From Reticulitermes speratus (lineage: Eukaryota; Arthropoda; Insecta; Blattodea; Rhinotermitidae): a stretch of DNA of 64,000 bases. Under the pieces are notes generated by a model, which made no database searches, was not told the DNA's origin, and saw only the letters and a program-made list of their open reading frames with translations. Positions 53,876 to 64,000 of the stretch are shown in pieces; position 1 is the first letter of the stretch; each line of letters starts with the position of its first letter. Position numbers and translations under genes: made by a program. The DNA lies in NCBI GenBank assembly GCA_021186555.1, contig JAJKFL010000006.1, forward strand, positions 2,279,715-2,343,714. Reading direction: 5' to 3'.

Positions 53876-54170
53876 AAAAAAGATAAAGGTCACCCTAGAA
53901 CAGACCATGAAGGCCCAGAGGGGAGTAGAGGTATAGCTGTACTCTTTCTTTAACCCTGGCACTAGATGATGGTGGGTGGTCAACGCCAATCCCGGCCGCT
54001 TTACCCCCGGGAATGACCCGGTACCCATTGTACAGGAGGCCGGGTTGGCCCAGGGCCGGTCTGGACGGCTGCGAAAAATCTCGCCGCCACCGGGATTCGA
54101 TCCCCTGACCGTCCAGCCAGTAGCGAGTCGCTGTACCGACTGACCTATCGCGGCCCAAAATTAGTTTTAT
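53864..54170 (-). mobile_element. SINE-1, full-length inverted copy with 12-bp target-site duplication
   Basis: Flanked by AATTAGTTTTAT at 53864-53875 and 54159-54170. The element 53876-54158 (283 bp) reads on the minus strand GGGCCGCGATAGGTCAGTCG (A-box altered at one base), GGATCGAATCCCGGTGGCGG (B-box) and the standard body, ending CTAGGGTGACCTTTATCTTT. Low divergence and the intact duplication mark a young insertion. Confidence 0.92.
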
Positions 54171-54591
54171 GGCATGTTAAAGTATAGTTGCATAAAACTA
54201 CAGTTGCATGAAACTCGAGGTCTGATTCCAGATATGATAAAAGACAAAATACTTGTACTGATTTTTCACGCAACTACAAAAATAGAATGTGGCGAAAATG
54301 CTCTGCCACTCACGGCAATGAAACCACGATTCCTAGATGTATAACAGTCTAACATAGTCACTAACTGACTGAGCTATCTTGGCACTCTTCTGTACAGAAA
54401 CAGTGCTACGATGATCAATGTGTAATAAATTGGCAAGGCTGAAGTAACGCACGGTAGTGGTAAAATCCCGGACTTGTCCTGGAGGGTCAGAGGAATACCA
54501 CGAAGGAACACGGAATACCCGGTACCACGGCCGATATTCAAACTGCGTCACAGTCATTACCGCTTGGTCGAAGTTGCTCGATTTGTGTTCA
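54171..54591. other. spacer, nothing recognised
   Basis: GACTGAGCTATCTTGGCA near 54368 may be the remains of another tRNA-like head on the minus strand; no B-box is clear. Confidence 0.4.
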
Positions 54592-57500
54592 CTGTACGCT
54601 AATGTCAGTCTGTGTTGCTACTGTTCACTGTACGCTAATGTCAGTCTGTGTTGCTACTGTTCACTGTACGCTAATGTCAGTCTGTGTTGCTACTGTTCAC
54701 TGTACGCTAATGTCAGTCTGTGTTGCTACTGTTCACTGTACGCTAATGTCAGTCTGTGTTGCTACTGTTCACTGTACGCTAATGTCAGTCTGTGTTGCTA
54801 CTGTTCACTGTACGCTAATGTCAGTCTGTGTTGCTACTGTTCACTGTACGCTAATGTCAGTCTGTGTTGCTACTGTTCACTGTACGCTAATGTCAGTCTG
54901 TGTTGCTACTGTTCACTGTACGCTAATGTCAGTCTGTGTTGCTACTGTTCACTGTACGCTACTGTCATCTGTGTTGCTACTGTTCACTGTACGCTACTGT
55001 CAGTCTGTGTTGCTACTGTTCACTGTACGCTAATGTCAGTCTGTGTTGCTACTGTTCACTGTACGCTAATGTCAGTCCGTGTTGCTACTGTTCACTGTAC
55101 GCTAATGTCAGTCTGTGTTGCTACTGTTCACTGTACGCTAATGTCAGTCTGTGTTGCTACTGTTCACTGTACGCTAATGTCAGTCTGTGTTGCTACTGTT
55201 CACTGTACGCTAATGTCAGTCTGTGTTGCTACTGTTCACTGTACGCTAATGTCAGTCTGTGTTGCTACTGTTCACTGTACGCTAATGTTAGTCTGTGTTG
55301 CTACTGTTCACTGTACGCTAATGTCAGTCTGTGTTGCTACTGTTCACTGTACGCTACTGTCAGTCTGTGTTGCTACTGTTCACTGTACGCTACTGTCAGT
55401 CCTGTGTTGCTACTGTTCACTGTACGCTAATGTCAGTCTGTGTTGCTACTGTTCACTGTACGCTAATGTCAGTCCGTGTTGCTACTGTTCACTGTACGCT
55501 AATGTCAGTCTGTGTTGCTACTGTTCACTGTACGCTAATGTCAGTCTGTGTTGCTACTGTTCACTGTACGCTAATGTCAGTCTGTGTTGCAAACTGTTCA
55601 CTGTACGCTAATGTCAGTCTGTGTTGCTACTGTTCACTGTACGCTAATGTCAGTCTGTGTTTGCTACTGTTCACTGTACGCTAATGTCAGTCTGTGTTGC
55701 TACTGTTCACTGTACGCTAATGTCAGTCTGTGTTGCTACTGTTCACTGTACGCTAATGTCAGTCTGTGTTGCTACTGTTCACTGTACGCTAATGTCAGTC
55801 TGTGTTGCTACTGTTCACTGTACGCTAATGTCAGTCTGTGTTGCTACTGTTCACTGTACGCTAATGTCAGTCTGTGTTGCTACTGTTCACTGTACGCTAA
55901 TGTCAGTCTGTGTTGCTACTGTTCACTGTACGCTAATGTCAGTCCGTGTTGCTACTGTTCACTGTACGCTACTGTCAGTCCGTGTTGCTACTGTTCACTG
56001 TACGCTAATGTCAGTCTGTGTTGCTACTGTTCACTGTACGCTAATGTCAGTCTGTGTTGCTACTGTTCACTGTACGCTAATGTCAGTCTGTGTTGCTACT
56101 GTTCACTGTACGCTAATGTCAGTCCGTGTTGCTACTGTTCACTGTACGCTAATGTCAGTCCGTGTTGCTACTGTTCACTGTACGCTAATGTCAGTCTGTG
56201 TTGCTACTGTTCACTGTACGCTAATGTCAGTCTGTGTTGCTACTGTTCACTGTACGCTAATGTCAGTCCGTGTTGCTACTGTTCACTGTACGCTAATGTC
56301 AGTCCGTGTTGCTACTGTTCACTGTACGCTAATGTCAGTCTGTGTTGCTACTGTTCACTGTACGCTAATGTCAGTCTGTGTTGCTACTGTTCACTGTACG
56401 CTAATGTCAGTCTGTGTTGCTACTGTTCACTGTACGCTAATGTCAGTCCGTGTTGCTACTGTTCACTGTACGCTAATGTCAGTCCGTGTTGCTACTGTTC
56501 ACTGTACGCTAATGTCAGTCTGTGTTGCTACTGTTCACTGTACGCTAATGTCAGTCCGTGTTGCTACTGTTCACTGTACGCTAATGTCAGTCCGTGTTGC
56601 TACTGTTCACTGTACGCTAATGTCAGTCCGTGTTGCTACTGTTCACTGTACGCTAATGTCAGTCCGTGTTGCTACTGTTCACTGTACGCTAATGTCAGTC
56701 CGTGTTGCTACTGTTCACTGTACGCTAATGTCAGTCTGTGTTGCTACTGTTCACTGTACGCTAATGTCAGTCTGTGTTGCTACTGTTCACTGTACGCTAA
56801 TGTCAGTCTGTGTTGCTACTGTTCACTGTACGCTAATGTCAGTCTGTGTTGCTACTGTTCACTGTACGCTAATGTCAGTCTGTGTTGCTACTGTTCACTG
56901 TACGCTAATGTCAGTCCGTGTTGCTACTGTTCACTGTACGCTAATGTCAGTCTGTGTTGCTACTGTTCACTGTACGCTAATGTCAGTCTGTGTTGCTACT
57001 GTTCACTGTACGCTAATGTCAGTCTGTGTTGCTACTGTTCACTGTACGCTAATGTCAGTCCGTGTTGCTACTGTTCACTGTACGCTAATGTCAGTCTGTG
57101 TTGCTACTGTTCACTGTACGCTAATGTCAGTCTGTGTTGCTACTGTTCACTGTACGCTAATGTCAGTCTGTGTTGCTACTGTTCACTGTACGCTAATGTC
57201 AGTCTGTGTTGCTACTGTTCACTGTACGCTAATGTCAGTCCGTGTTGCTACTGTTCACTGTACGCTAATGTCAGTCTGTGTTGCTACTGTTCACTGTACG
57301 CTAATGTCAGTCTGTGTTGCTACTGTTCACTGTACGCTAATGTCAGTCCGTGTTGCTACTGTTCACTGTACGCTAATGTCAGTCTGTGTTGCTACTGTTC
57401 ACTGTACGCTAATGTCAGTCCGTGTTGCTACTGTTCACTGTACGCTAATGTCAGTCCGTGTTGCTACTGTTCACTGTACGCTAATGTCAGTCTGTGTTGC

Positions 57501-59652
57501 TACTGTTCACTGTACGCTAATGTCAGTCTGTGTTGCTACTGTTCACTGTACGCTAATGTCAGTCTGTGTTGCTACTGTTCACTGTACGCTAATGTCAGTC
57601 TGTGTTGCTACTGTTCACTGTACGCTAATGTCAGTCTGTGTTGCTACTGTTCACTGTACGCTAATGTCAGTCTGTGTTGCTACTGTTCACTGTACGCTAA
57701 TGTCAGTCTGTGTTGCTACTGTTCACTGTACGCTAATGTCAGTCTGTGTTGCTACTGTTCACTGTACGCTAATGTCAGTCTGTGTTGCTACTGTTCACTG
57801 TACGCTACTGTCAGTCTGTGTGCTACTGTTCACTGTACGCTAATGTCAGTCTGTGTTGCTACTGTTCACTGTACGCACTGTCAGTCTGTGTTGCTACTGT
57901 TCACTGTACCTAATGTCAGTCTGTGTTGCTACGTTCACTGTACGCTAATGTCAGTCTGTGTTGCTACTGTCACTGTACGCTACTGTCAGTGTGTTGCTAC
58001 TGTTCACTGTACGCTACTGTCAGTCTGTGTTGCTACTGTTCACTGTACGCTAATGTCAGTCTGGTTGCTACTGTTCACTGTACGCTAATGTCAGTCTGTG
58101 TTGCTACTGTTCACTGTACCTACTGTCAGTCTGTGTTGCTACTGTTCACTGTACGCTATAGTCAGTCTGTGTTGCTACTGTTCACTGTACGCTACTGTCA
58201 GTCTGTGTGCACTGTTCACTGTACGCTAATGTCAGTCTGTGTTGCTACTGTTCACTGTACGCTACTGTCAGTTGTGTTGCTAACTGTTCACTGTACGCTA
58301 ATGTCATCTGTGTTGCTACTGTTCACTGTACGCTAATGTCAGTCTGTGTTGCTACTGTTCACTGTACCTACTGTCAGTCTGTGTTGTACTGTCACTGTAC
58401 GCTACTGTCAGTCTGTGTGCTACTGTTCACTGTACGCTAATGTCAGTCTGTGTTGCTACTGTTCACGTACGCTAATGTCAGTCTGTGTTGCTACGTTCAC
58501 TGTACGCTAATGTCAGTCTGTGTTGCTACTGTTCACTGTACGCTAATGTCAGTCTGTGTTGCTACTGTTCACTGTACGCTACTGTCAGTCTGTGTTGCTA
58601 CTGTTCACTGTACGCTACTGTCAGTCTGTGTTGCTACTGTTCACTGTACGCTAATGTCAGTCTGTGTTGCTACTGTTCACTGTACGCTACTGTCAGTCTG
58701 TGTTGCTACTGTTCACTGTACGCTAATGTCAGTCTGTGTTGCTACTGTTCACTGTACGCTACTGTCAGTCTGTGTTGCTACTGTTCACTGTACGCTACTG
58801 TCAGTCTGTGTTGCTACTGTTCACTGTACGCTACTGTCAGTCTGTGTTGCTACTGTTCACTGTACGCTAATGTCAGTCTGTGTTGCTACTGTTCACTGTA
58901 CGCTACTGTCAGTCTGTGTTGCTACTGTTCACTGTACGCTAACTGTCAGTCTGTGTTGCTACTGTTCACTGTACGCTAATGTCAGTCTGTGTTGCTACTG
59001 TTCACTGTACGCTACTGTCAGTCTGTGTTGCTACTGTTCACTGTACGCTAATGTCAGTCCGTGTTGCTACTGTTCACTGTACGCTACTGTCAGTCTGTGT
59101 TGCTACTGTTCACTGTACGCTACTGTCAGTCTGTGTTGCTACTGTTCACTGTACGCTACTGTCAGTCTGTGTTGCTACTGTTCACTGTACGCTACTGTCA
59201 GTCTGTGTTGCTACTGTTCACTGTACGCTATGTCAGTCTGTGTTGCTACTGTTCACTGTACGCTAACTGTCAGTCTGTGTTGCTACTGTTCACTGTACGC
59301 TACTGTCAGTCTGTGTTGCTACTGTTCACTGTACGCTACTGTCAGTCTGTGTTGCTACTGTTCACTGTACGCTACTGTCAGTCTGTGTTGCTACTGTTCA
59401 CTGTACGCTACTGTCAGTCTGTGTTGCTACTGTTCACTGTACGCTACTGTCAGTCTGTGTTGCTACTGTTCACTGTACGCTACTGTCAGTCTGTGTTGCT
59501 ACTGTTCACTGTACGCTAACTGTCAGTCTGTGTTGCTACTGTTCACTGTACGCTACTGTCAGTCTGTGTTGCTACTGTTCACTGTACGCTACTGTCAGTC
59601 TGTGTTGCTACTGTTCACTGTACGCTACTGTCAGTCTGTGTTGCTACTGTTC
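54592..59652. repeat. 36-bp minisatellite, about 140 copies, with variant domains
   Basis: The unit TGTTCACTGTACGCTAATGT, then CAGTCTGTGTTGCTAC. The period of 36 keeps every frame open, which is why ORFs of 834, 728, 413 and 384 codons (repeats of CYCSLYANVSLC or VATVHCTLMSVC) appear; none has a non-repeat domain. From 54.6 to 57.8 kb nearly all units have CTAATG; from about 58.6 kb most have CTACTG. TCTGTG/TCCGTG alternates mainly in 55.9-57.5 kb. Between about 57.8 and 58.5 kb single-base losses cluster. Confidence 0.97.
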
Positions 59653-59814
59653 AACACAGCAAACTTATTACCGAACACACAACGATGTTAATATATCTAC
59701 TGCATACGCTTACCAATATGCACGATAACCACGGACTTTAAAGCAATGTGCCAAGTACTGCGGTACAGCTTTTAACCGTTTTGAAACTGACAAGAAGTTT
59801 ATGAAAGTACTTCT
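59653..59814. other. short spacer
   Basis: Nothing recognised. Confidence 0.4.
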
Positions 59815-60082
59815 CTATCCACTGTTCCCCGCTATCTGAAAAAGTATTGTTTGTTTTAAGATCCCCAGGTTTCGCCCGTTTGTCCTTCTGATAAGATTAG
59901 TATTAAGGTGAGTGCGTGTGGAGCAATAGTGGAATGATACTAACAGGGAAAATAGAAGTATGTACTTGGAGAGAAACTGTCTCAGTGCCACTTTGTCCAC
60001 CACAAATCCCAGACGAAACAGAATCGAACATGTGCCTCCGCGTGAGAGGCAGGAGACTAACCGCCTCAGTTGATGGCTGACT
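59815..60082 (-). mobile_element. SINE-3, full-length inverted copy
   Basis: On the minus strand the head reads GAGGCGGTTAGTCTCCTGCC and CACATGTTCGATTCTG (B-box with one change), then GGGATTTGTGGTGGACAAAG, GTTTCTCTCCAAGTAC-like, CCACTATTGCTCCACACGC and CAGAAGGACAAACGGGCGAA. Ends at TTTTCAGATAGCGGGGAAC. Confidence 0.8.
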
Positions 60083-60099
60083 TTTATCTAACTCATATA

Positions 60100-60297
60100 C
60101 AGAGACTGAGCTGTTACCTCGCGGTAACACAGTCCGTCTTCGTTAGAAGGACCAACCAGGTAACAATATTTTGGGACATACTGTATTAATTGTGAGAATC
60201 ATACTTAAACACGTGCATAAACCGCCAGAAAAATACCGAGTTTCTTAATGTTACAGTTGGTGGTACATATAGTTACCATTAGGCTTTCAAGGGTTAA
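60100..60297 (-). mobile_element. MITE-P, single-unit decayed copy with TTAA at one edge
   Basis: CTCGCGGTAACACAGTCCGT at the left and AGTTGGTGGTACATATAGTT, CATTAGGCTTTCAAGGG and TTAA (60294-60297) at the right match the element order. GGG followed by TTAA repeats the arrangement at 50610-50616. The left TTAA has been lost. Confidence 0.65.
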
Positions 60298-61256
60298 CGT
60301 TATATCATGTGGTACATATAGGTAACACCGTGCAGTGAACTGTAAGTGCCCTTAGTGTAGCAGCTGCCACTAAAAACATGTGTTAGTGTATTGGTAATGC
60401 ATCTGACGTTTATCATGGAGGTGGCCTGTTCGAATCTCAGCCGAGACACCTGTTATTCTGACTGATGTTTGTTCGTGGATTTTGTCACTCCCTGCAGCCA
60501 AACGTCAGAATAATACCTCGAGTAGTCTACGATCGTTTCCTTCCAAATCCTTTCCAGTTCATCGTTCATCAATTACACTATCATTCAACGCTATATGCTG
60601 TCTTGTAACCTCCTCTGCTCGCAATGTTATATACCAATTGCAGCTTTCCTTAGGCTTGCTTCTACTAGCAGCAAATTTCCTAATACAAGCAATACCTCGA
60701 CTTTCGCCGCTTCGAGTTTCGTCGCTTCGCTCTTTCGTCGGTTTTCAATTATAACCACTTTTCCAAATTTCGTCGCTTGCTTCGCTCTTTCGTCGCATTT
60801 CGTCACCACCGTGCACCATTTTGTTTCTTTCGTCGTTCAGGTTTTGAACATAAGTCGTTCTGTGTGCGCTGTTTTTTGAAATTGTCCGCATTGAATGTCT
60901 TATATTTGTAATTAAACATATTAATACTAATTATTTTTGTGATTAAAATAACCAAACTGTTCACACTATATTATTTTTGTGATTATACTGTAAACAGTTC
61001 ACAGTTATTTTTGTGATAACAGTATAATAGATAAATAAGAGCTAAATAAAGGCTATGCTTCAACTTTCGTTTCGACTTTCGTCAGTGCTCTGGTCCCTAA
61101 TCCGTCGAAAGAGCGATATAAGCTGTATAAGTATTTCCTCCTTTCTGTCTTTCAATCCTCTCATTATTTCTAAAGCATTTCAGCTCCACTGAGTTCCAAT
61201 AATCCTGAACTACAGACGAAGACTAAACCCTGGGTCACAATAAAAATACTGTAAAC
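60298..61256. other. spacer with degenerate TTTCGTCG repeats
   Basis: 60700-60840 has about ten loose copies of TTTCGTCG/CTTCGCTC, and 60930-61020 has three of TATTTTTGTGATTA. GGCCTGTTCGAATCTCAGCC near 60424 resembles a B-box, perhaps of a lost SINE. ORFs at 60482-60879 are motif-free. Confidence 0.45.
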
Positions 61257-61310
61257 CAGCGGTATTCAACCGGGGGTACGCGAAGACATCTTAGGGGGTA
61301 AAATTTAAAA
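61257..61310. mobile_element. hAT-like terminus
   Basis: CAGCGGTATTCAACCGGGGG then TACGCGAAGAC is the familiar hAT-group end (CAGnGGTTCTCAACCGGGGG type). The other end was not found. Confidence 0.55.
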
Positions 61311-61362
61311 AAAAATAAATCTATTATTTCTTGATAAACACTGAATAATCAGGGCCAGATTT

Positions 61363-61524
61363 AGGGTTAGGGATATGGCTCAGGATAGGGACAGGTGGCG
61401 GGCTGTTGTGAATGCGGTAATGAACGTTCGGGTTCCATAAAACGCGGGGAATTTCTTGACTAGCTGACGACCTGTTAGCTTCTCAAGAAGGACTTTGCTG
61501 TATGGAGTTAGTTAGTTAGTTTCA
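61363..61524 (+). mobile_element. LINE 3' end with readable C-terminus and GTTA tail
   Basis: From 61383 the frame GATAGGGACAGGTGGCGGGC.. translates [18 protein letters not shown] and a stop, the C-terminus I know from many insect non-LTR reverse-transcriptase ORFs. The 3' untranslated block TTCTTGACTAGCTGACGACC and a GTTA tail (61506-61521) follow. It is the best preserved of the five copies in the window. Confidence 0.8.
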
Positions 61525-61750
61525 AAATCGTGCTTTCAACGTGCGCAGTTTTACGTTGTATACAAACACATCACTTTCTCCTCCATCTATCTATAGCTCT
61601 ATCCAATATTCTTTTCAGTTTTGCTTTGCTATTTCCTTTACGTTTCCAGGGGAATTTAACTTGCTCTGTTTTATTGTGTTCTAATTCTTTATTATTGGTG
61701 CAGACGGAACTGACCATACGCAGTGTTGCCAGTTATTCTTGTTGGTCACT
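61525..61750. other. spacer, nothing recognised
   Basis: T-rich, single-copy; a 74-codon ORF at 61530-61754 has no motif. Confidence 0.4.
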
Positions 61751-61864
61751 ATGAGGAGCGGAGTGGTGAGGGCTATTGCAGACGATGACTCACACTGTCC
61801 ATGCTGGACACTTGGCCTTGGAGCTATTCTATTTCTGTTATTGCTTCTATTGCAGAAGTTCTAA
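61751..61864 (+). CDS. candidate 37-codon small ORF with one membrane segment
   Basis: ATG at 61751 to TAA at 61862-61864. The product has a polar N-terminus MRSGVVRAIADDDSHCPCWT, then LGLGAILFLLLLLLQKF, a hydrophobic run long enough for one membrane helix, ending in a basic residue. It stops just before the 20-bp array begins. No family recognised, and T/C-rich DNA readily yields such a stretch by chance; a transposon-derived peptide is another option. Confidence 0.25.
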   Translation: MRSGVVRAIADDDSHCPCWTLGLGAILFLLLLLLQKF

Positions 61865-61870
61865 AACGCG

Positions 61871-63695
61871 TCAGGTGTTGTTGTCAATCGTCAGGTGTTG
61901 TTGTCAGTCGTCAGGTGTTGTTGTCAGTCGTCAGGTGTTGTTGTCAGTCGTCAGGTGTTGTTGTCAGTCTTCAGGTGTTGTTGTCAATCGTCAGGTATTG
62001 TTGTCAGTCGTCAGGTGTTGTTGTCAGTCTTCAGGTGTTGTTGTCAATCGTCAGGTGTTGTTGTCAGTCGTCAGGTGTTGTCAGTCTTCAGGTGTTGTTG
62101 TCAATCGTCAGGTATTGTTGTCAGTCGTCAGGTGTTGTCAGTAGTCAGGTGTTGTTTTCAATCGTCAGGTGTTGTTGTCAGTCGTCAGTGTTGTTGTCAG
62201 TCTTAAGGTGTTGTTGTCAATCGTCAGGTATTGTTGTCAGTCGTCAGGTGTTGTTGTCAGTCTTCAGGTGTTGTTGTCAACCGTCAGGTGTTGTTGTCAG
62301 TCGTCAGGTGTTGTTGTAAGTCTTCAGGTGTTGTTGTCAATCGTCAGGTGTTGTTGTCAATCGTCAGGTGTTGTTGTCAGTCGTCAGGTGTTGTTGTCAG
62401 TCGTCAGGTGTTGTTGTCAGTCTTCAGGTGTTGTTGTCAATCGTCAGGTGTTGTTGTCAGTCGTCAGGTGTTGTTGTCAGTCTTCAGGTGTTGTCAATCG
62501 TCAGGTGTTGTTGTCAGTCGTCAGGTGTTGTTGTCAGTCTTCAGGTGTTGTTGTCAATCGTCAGGTGTTGTTGTCAGTCGTCAGGTGTTGTCAGTCTTCA
62601 GGTGTTGTTGTCAATCGTCAGGTATTGTTGTCAGTCGTCAGGTGTTATCAGTAGTCAGGTGTTGTTGTCAATCGTCAGGTGTTGTTGTCAGTCGTCAGGT
62701 GTTGTCAGTCTTAAGGTGTTGTTGTCAATCGTCAGGTATTGTTGTCAGTCGTCAGGTGTTGTTGTCAGTCTTCAGGTGTTGTTGTCAATCGTCAGGTGTT
62801 GTTGTCAGTCGTCAGGTGTTGTTGTAAGTCTTCAGGTGTTGTTGTCAATCGTCAGGTGTTGTTGTCAGTCGTCAGGTGTTGTTGTCAGTCTTCAGGTGTT
62901 GTTGTCAATCGTCAGGTGTTGTTGTCAATCGTCAGGTGTTGTCAGTCGTCAGGTGTTGTTGTCAGTCTTCAGGTGTTGTTGTCAATCGTCAGGTGTTGTT
63001 GTCAGTCTTCAGGTGTTGTTGTCAATCTTCAGGTGTTGTTGTCAGTCTTCAGGTGTTGTTGTCAATCGTCAGGTGTTGTTGTCAGTCGTCAGGTGTTGTT
63101 GTCAGTCGTCAGGTGTTGTTGTCAGTCGTCAGGTGTTGTTGTCAGTCTTCAGGTGTTGTTGTCAATCGTCAGGTGTTGTTGTCAGTCGTCAGGTGTTGTT
63201 GTCAGTCTTCAGGTGTTGTTGTCAATCGTCAGGTGTTGTCAGTCGTCAGGTGTTGTTGTCAGTCTTCAGGTGTTGTTGTCAATCGTCAGGTGTTGTTGTC
63301 AGTCGTCAGGTGTTGTTGTCAGTCTTCAGGTGTTGTTGTCAATCGTCAGGTGTTGTCAGTCGTCAGGTGTTGTTGTCAGTCTTCAGGTGTTGTTGTCAGT
63401 CGTCAGGTGTTGTTGTCAGTCTTCAGGTGTTGTTGTCAATCGTCAGATGTTGTTGTCAGTCTTCAGGTGTTGTTGTCAATCGTCAGGTGTTGTTGTCAGT
63501 CTTCAGGTGTTGTTGTCAATCGTCAGGTGTTGTTGTCAGTCGTCAGGTGTTGTCAGTCGTCAGGTGTAGTCAGTCGTCAGGTGTTGTTGTCAGTCGTCAG
63601 GTGTTGTTGTCAGTCGTCAGGTGTTGTTGTCAGTCGTCAGGTGTTGTTGTAAGTCGTCAGGTGTTGTTGTCAGTCGTCAGGTGTTGTTGTCAGTC
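61871..63695. repeat. 20-bp minisatellite (about 92 copies) with a 60-bp higher-order pattern
   Basis: The basic unit GTCAGGTGTTGTTGTCAATC occurs in three main forms (..CAATC-GTC, ..CAGTC-GTC, ..CAGTC-TTC). Through much of the array they follow one another in fixed order, giving a 60-bp super-unit. A 17-bp form lacking TTG/GTT recurs (near 62080, 62490, 62590, 63237, 63355). The plus-strand ORFs of 462, 276, 258 and 198 codons (RCCCQSSGVVV type) are artefacts. Confidence 0.96.
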
Positions 63696-63807
63696 ACATA
63701 TCAAAACACAGCGTATGTTGTCCAGACTTGCTTTTAAGTCTAATTATTTCAAATGAGACAAATGACACTTCCTTTGAAGCCTTTAAACTGAACTAAATTT
63801 AAACTAC
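63696..63807. other. AT-rich spacer
   Basis: Nothing recognised. Confidence 0.4.
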
Positions 63808-64000
63808 ATAACTAAACACAATTTTAGTCAACACAGCTACATTTAATTATAAAAACTGTGTTTGCCTTTATGCAATGTTACGTGTTTCAACCCTTCAGCT
63901 TTATCTATCGTCTGGTGAGAATATAATAAAGGATGACAGCCAAATACCCAGAATTGTCATTTCTATAAAAGAAATATATCTCGTGCAATTTTATCTACTA
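63808..64000 (+). repeat. dispersed family G, uninterrupted copy (MITE-P empty site)
   Basis: TTAGTCAACACAGCTACATT, AAAACTGTGTTTGCCTTTAT, CGTGTTTCAACCCTTCAGCT, TCTATCGTCTGGTGAGAATA and AATTGTCATTTCTATAAAAG align with 50340-50415 plus 50617-50720. At the point where the other copy carries the MITE, this one has CCCTTCAG (TTCA at 63894-63897 in place of TTAA). It runs past the window end. Confidence 0.65.

Noticed and set aside
54457..59691. ORFs of up to 834 codons with Cys/Tyr-rich 12-residue repeats
   Set aside because: The repeat period (36 bp) is divisible by 3 and lacks stops in all forward frames, so long frames arise automatically. Several frames of the same DNA are open together and there is no non-repeat domain or regulatory context.
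61350..61362. Telomere-like TTAGGGTTAGGG
   Set aside because: Only two units, vertebrate-type and not the insect TTAGG, next to LINE sequence; no interstitial telomere array.
61776..63756. ORFs with RCCCQSSGVVV repeats resembling Cys-rich proteins
   Set aside because: Product of the 20-bp array read in three frames; no signal peptide or conserved Cys spacing beyond the DNA period.
1..64000. Prokaryotic defence or biosynthetic systems, operons, phage genes
   Set aside because: No operon-like gene spacing, ribosome binding sites or such protein families are present; all signals are those of an insect-type nuclear genome.

Overview
This is a gene-poor, repeat-saturated stretch of a eukaryotic nuclear genome. 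No complete conventional gene is visible. I infer an insect, most likely a blattodean such as the American cockroach (Periplaneta americana). The grounds are tRNA-headed SINEs, LINE C-terminal peptides ending [13 protein letters not shown] or GYGPVVRQTTE, mariner debris, and a dispersed repeat whose chance ORF starts [10 protein letters not shown]. The genus is an inference from remembered repeat families and was not searched.

About 40% of the window (roughly 25.7 kb by summing the arrays listed) is tandem DNA. In order: a 37-bp array (1-4312), 114-bp arrays (7946-9440, 19764-21930, 32638-33496, 37248-38603, 40328-41468), and arrays of 47 bp (13371-14166), 23 bp (16613-16735), 43 bp (18442-18868), 30/31 bp (23226-24908), 31 bp (25817-26228), 39 bp (28965-29432), 43/46 bp (30002-31627), 36 bp (38725-39452), ACAT (47582-48083), 14 bp (48187-48270), 50 bp (48430-49080), 36 bp (54592-59652) and 20 bp (61871-63695). 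All the long ORFs (up to 834 codons) lie in these arrays and are by-products of period and composition.

Between the arrays lie transposon remains: at least four tRNA-derived SINE families (three copies have clear target-site duplications), LINE 3' ends and an endonuclease fragment, two mariner-type transposase fragments, a 76-bp palindromic mini-mariner, hAT-like and pogo-like ends, a foldback MITE family with about ten copies, and an unclassified dispersed family (family A).

The main result is that several arrays appear to be built from pieces of these transposons. The 37-bp unit carries the SINE pol III A-box. The 39-bp unit is the last codons of a LINE ORF. The 43/46-bp unit starts in the N-terminal codons of a mariner transposase. 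The 114-bp and 23-bp units are both segments of one short TIR element (MITE-P) with TTAA target duplications, for which a related empty site is visible in the same window. The region looks like a nursery of transposon-born satellites, possibly heterochromatin or a very long intron. A candidate 78-bp internal exon (minus strand, 45816-45893) and a 37-codon membrane-type small ORF (61751-61864) are the only non-transposon coding hints.
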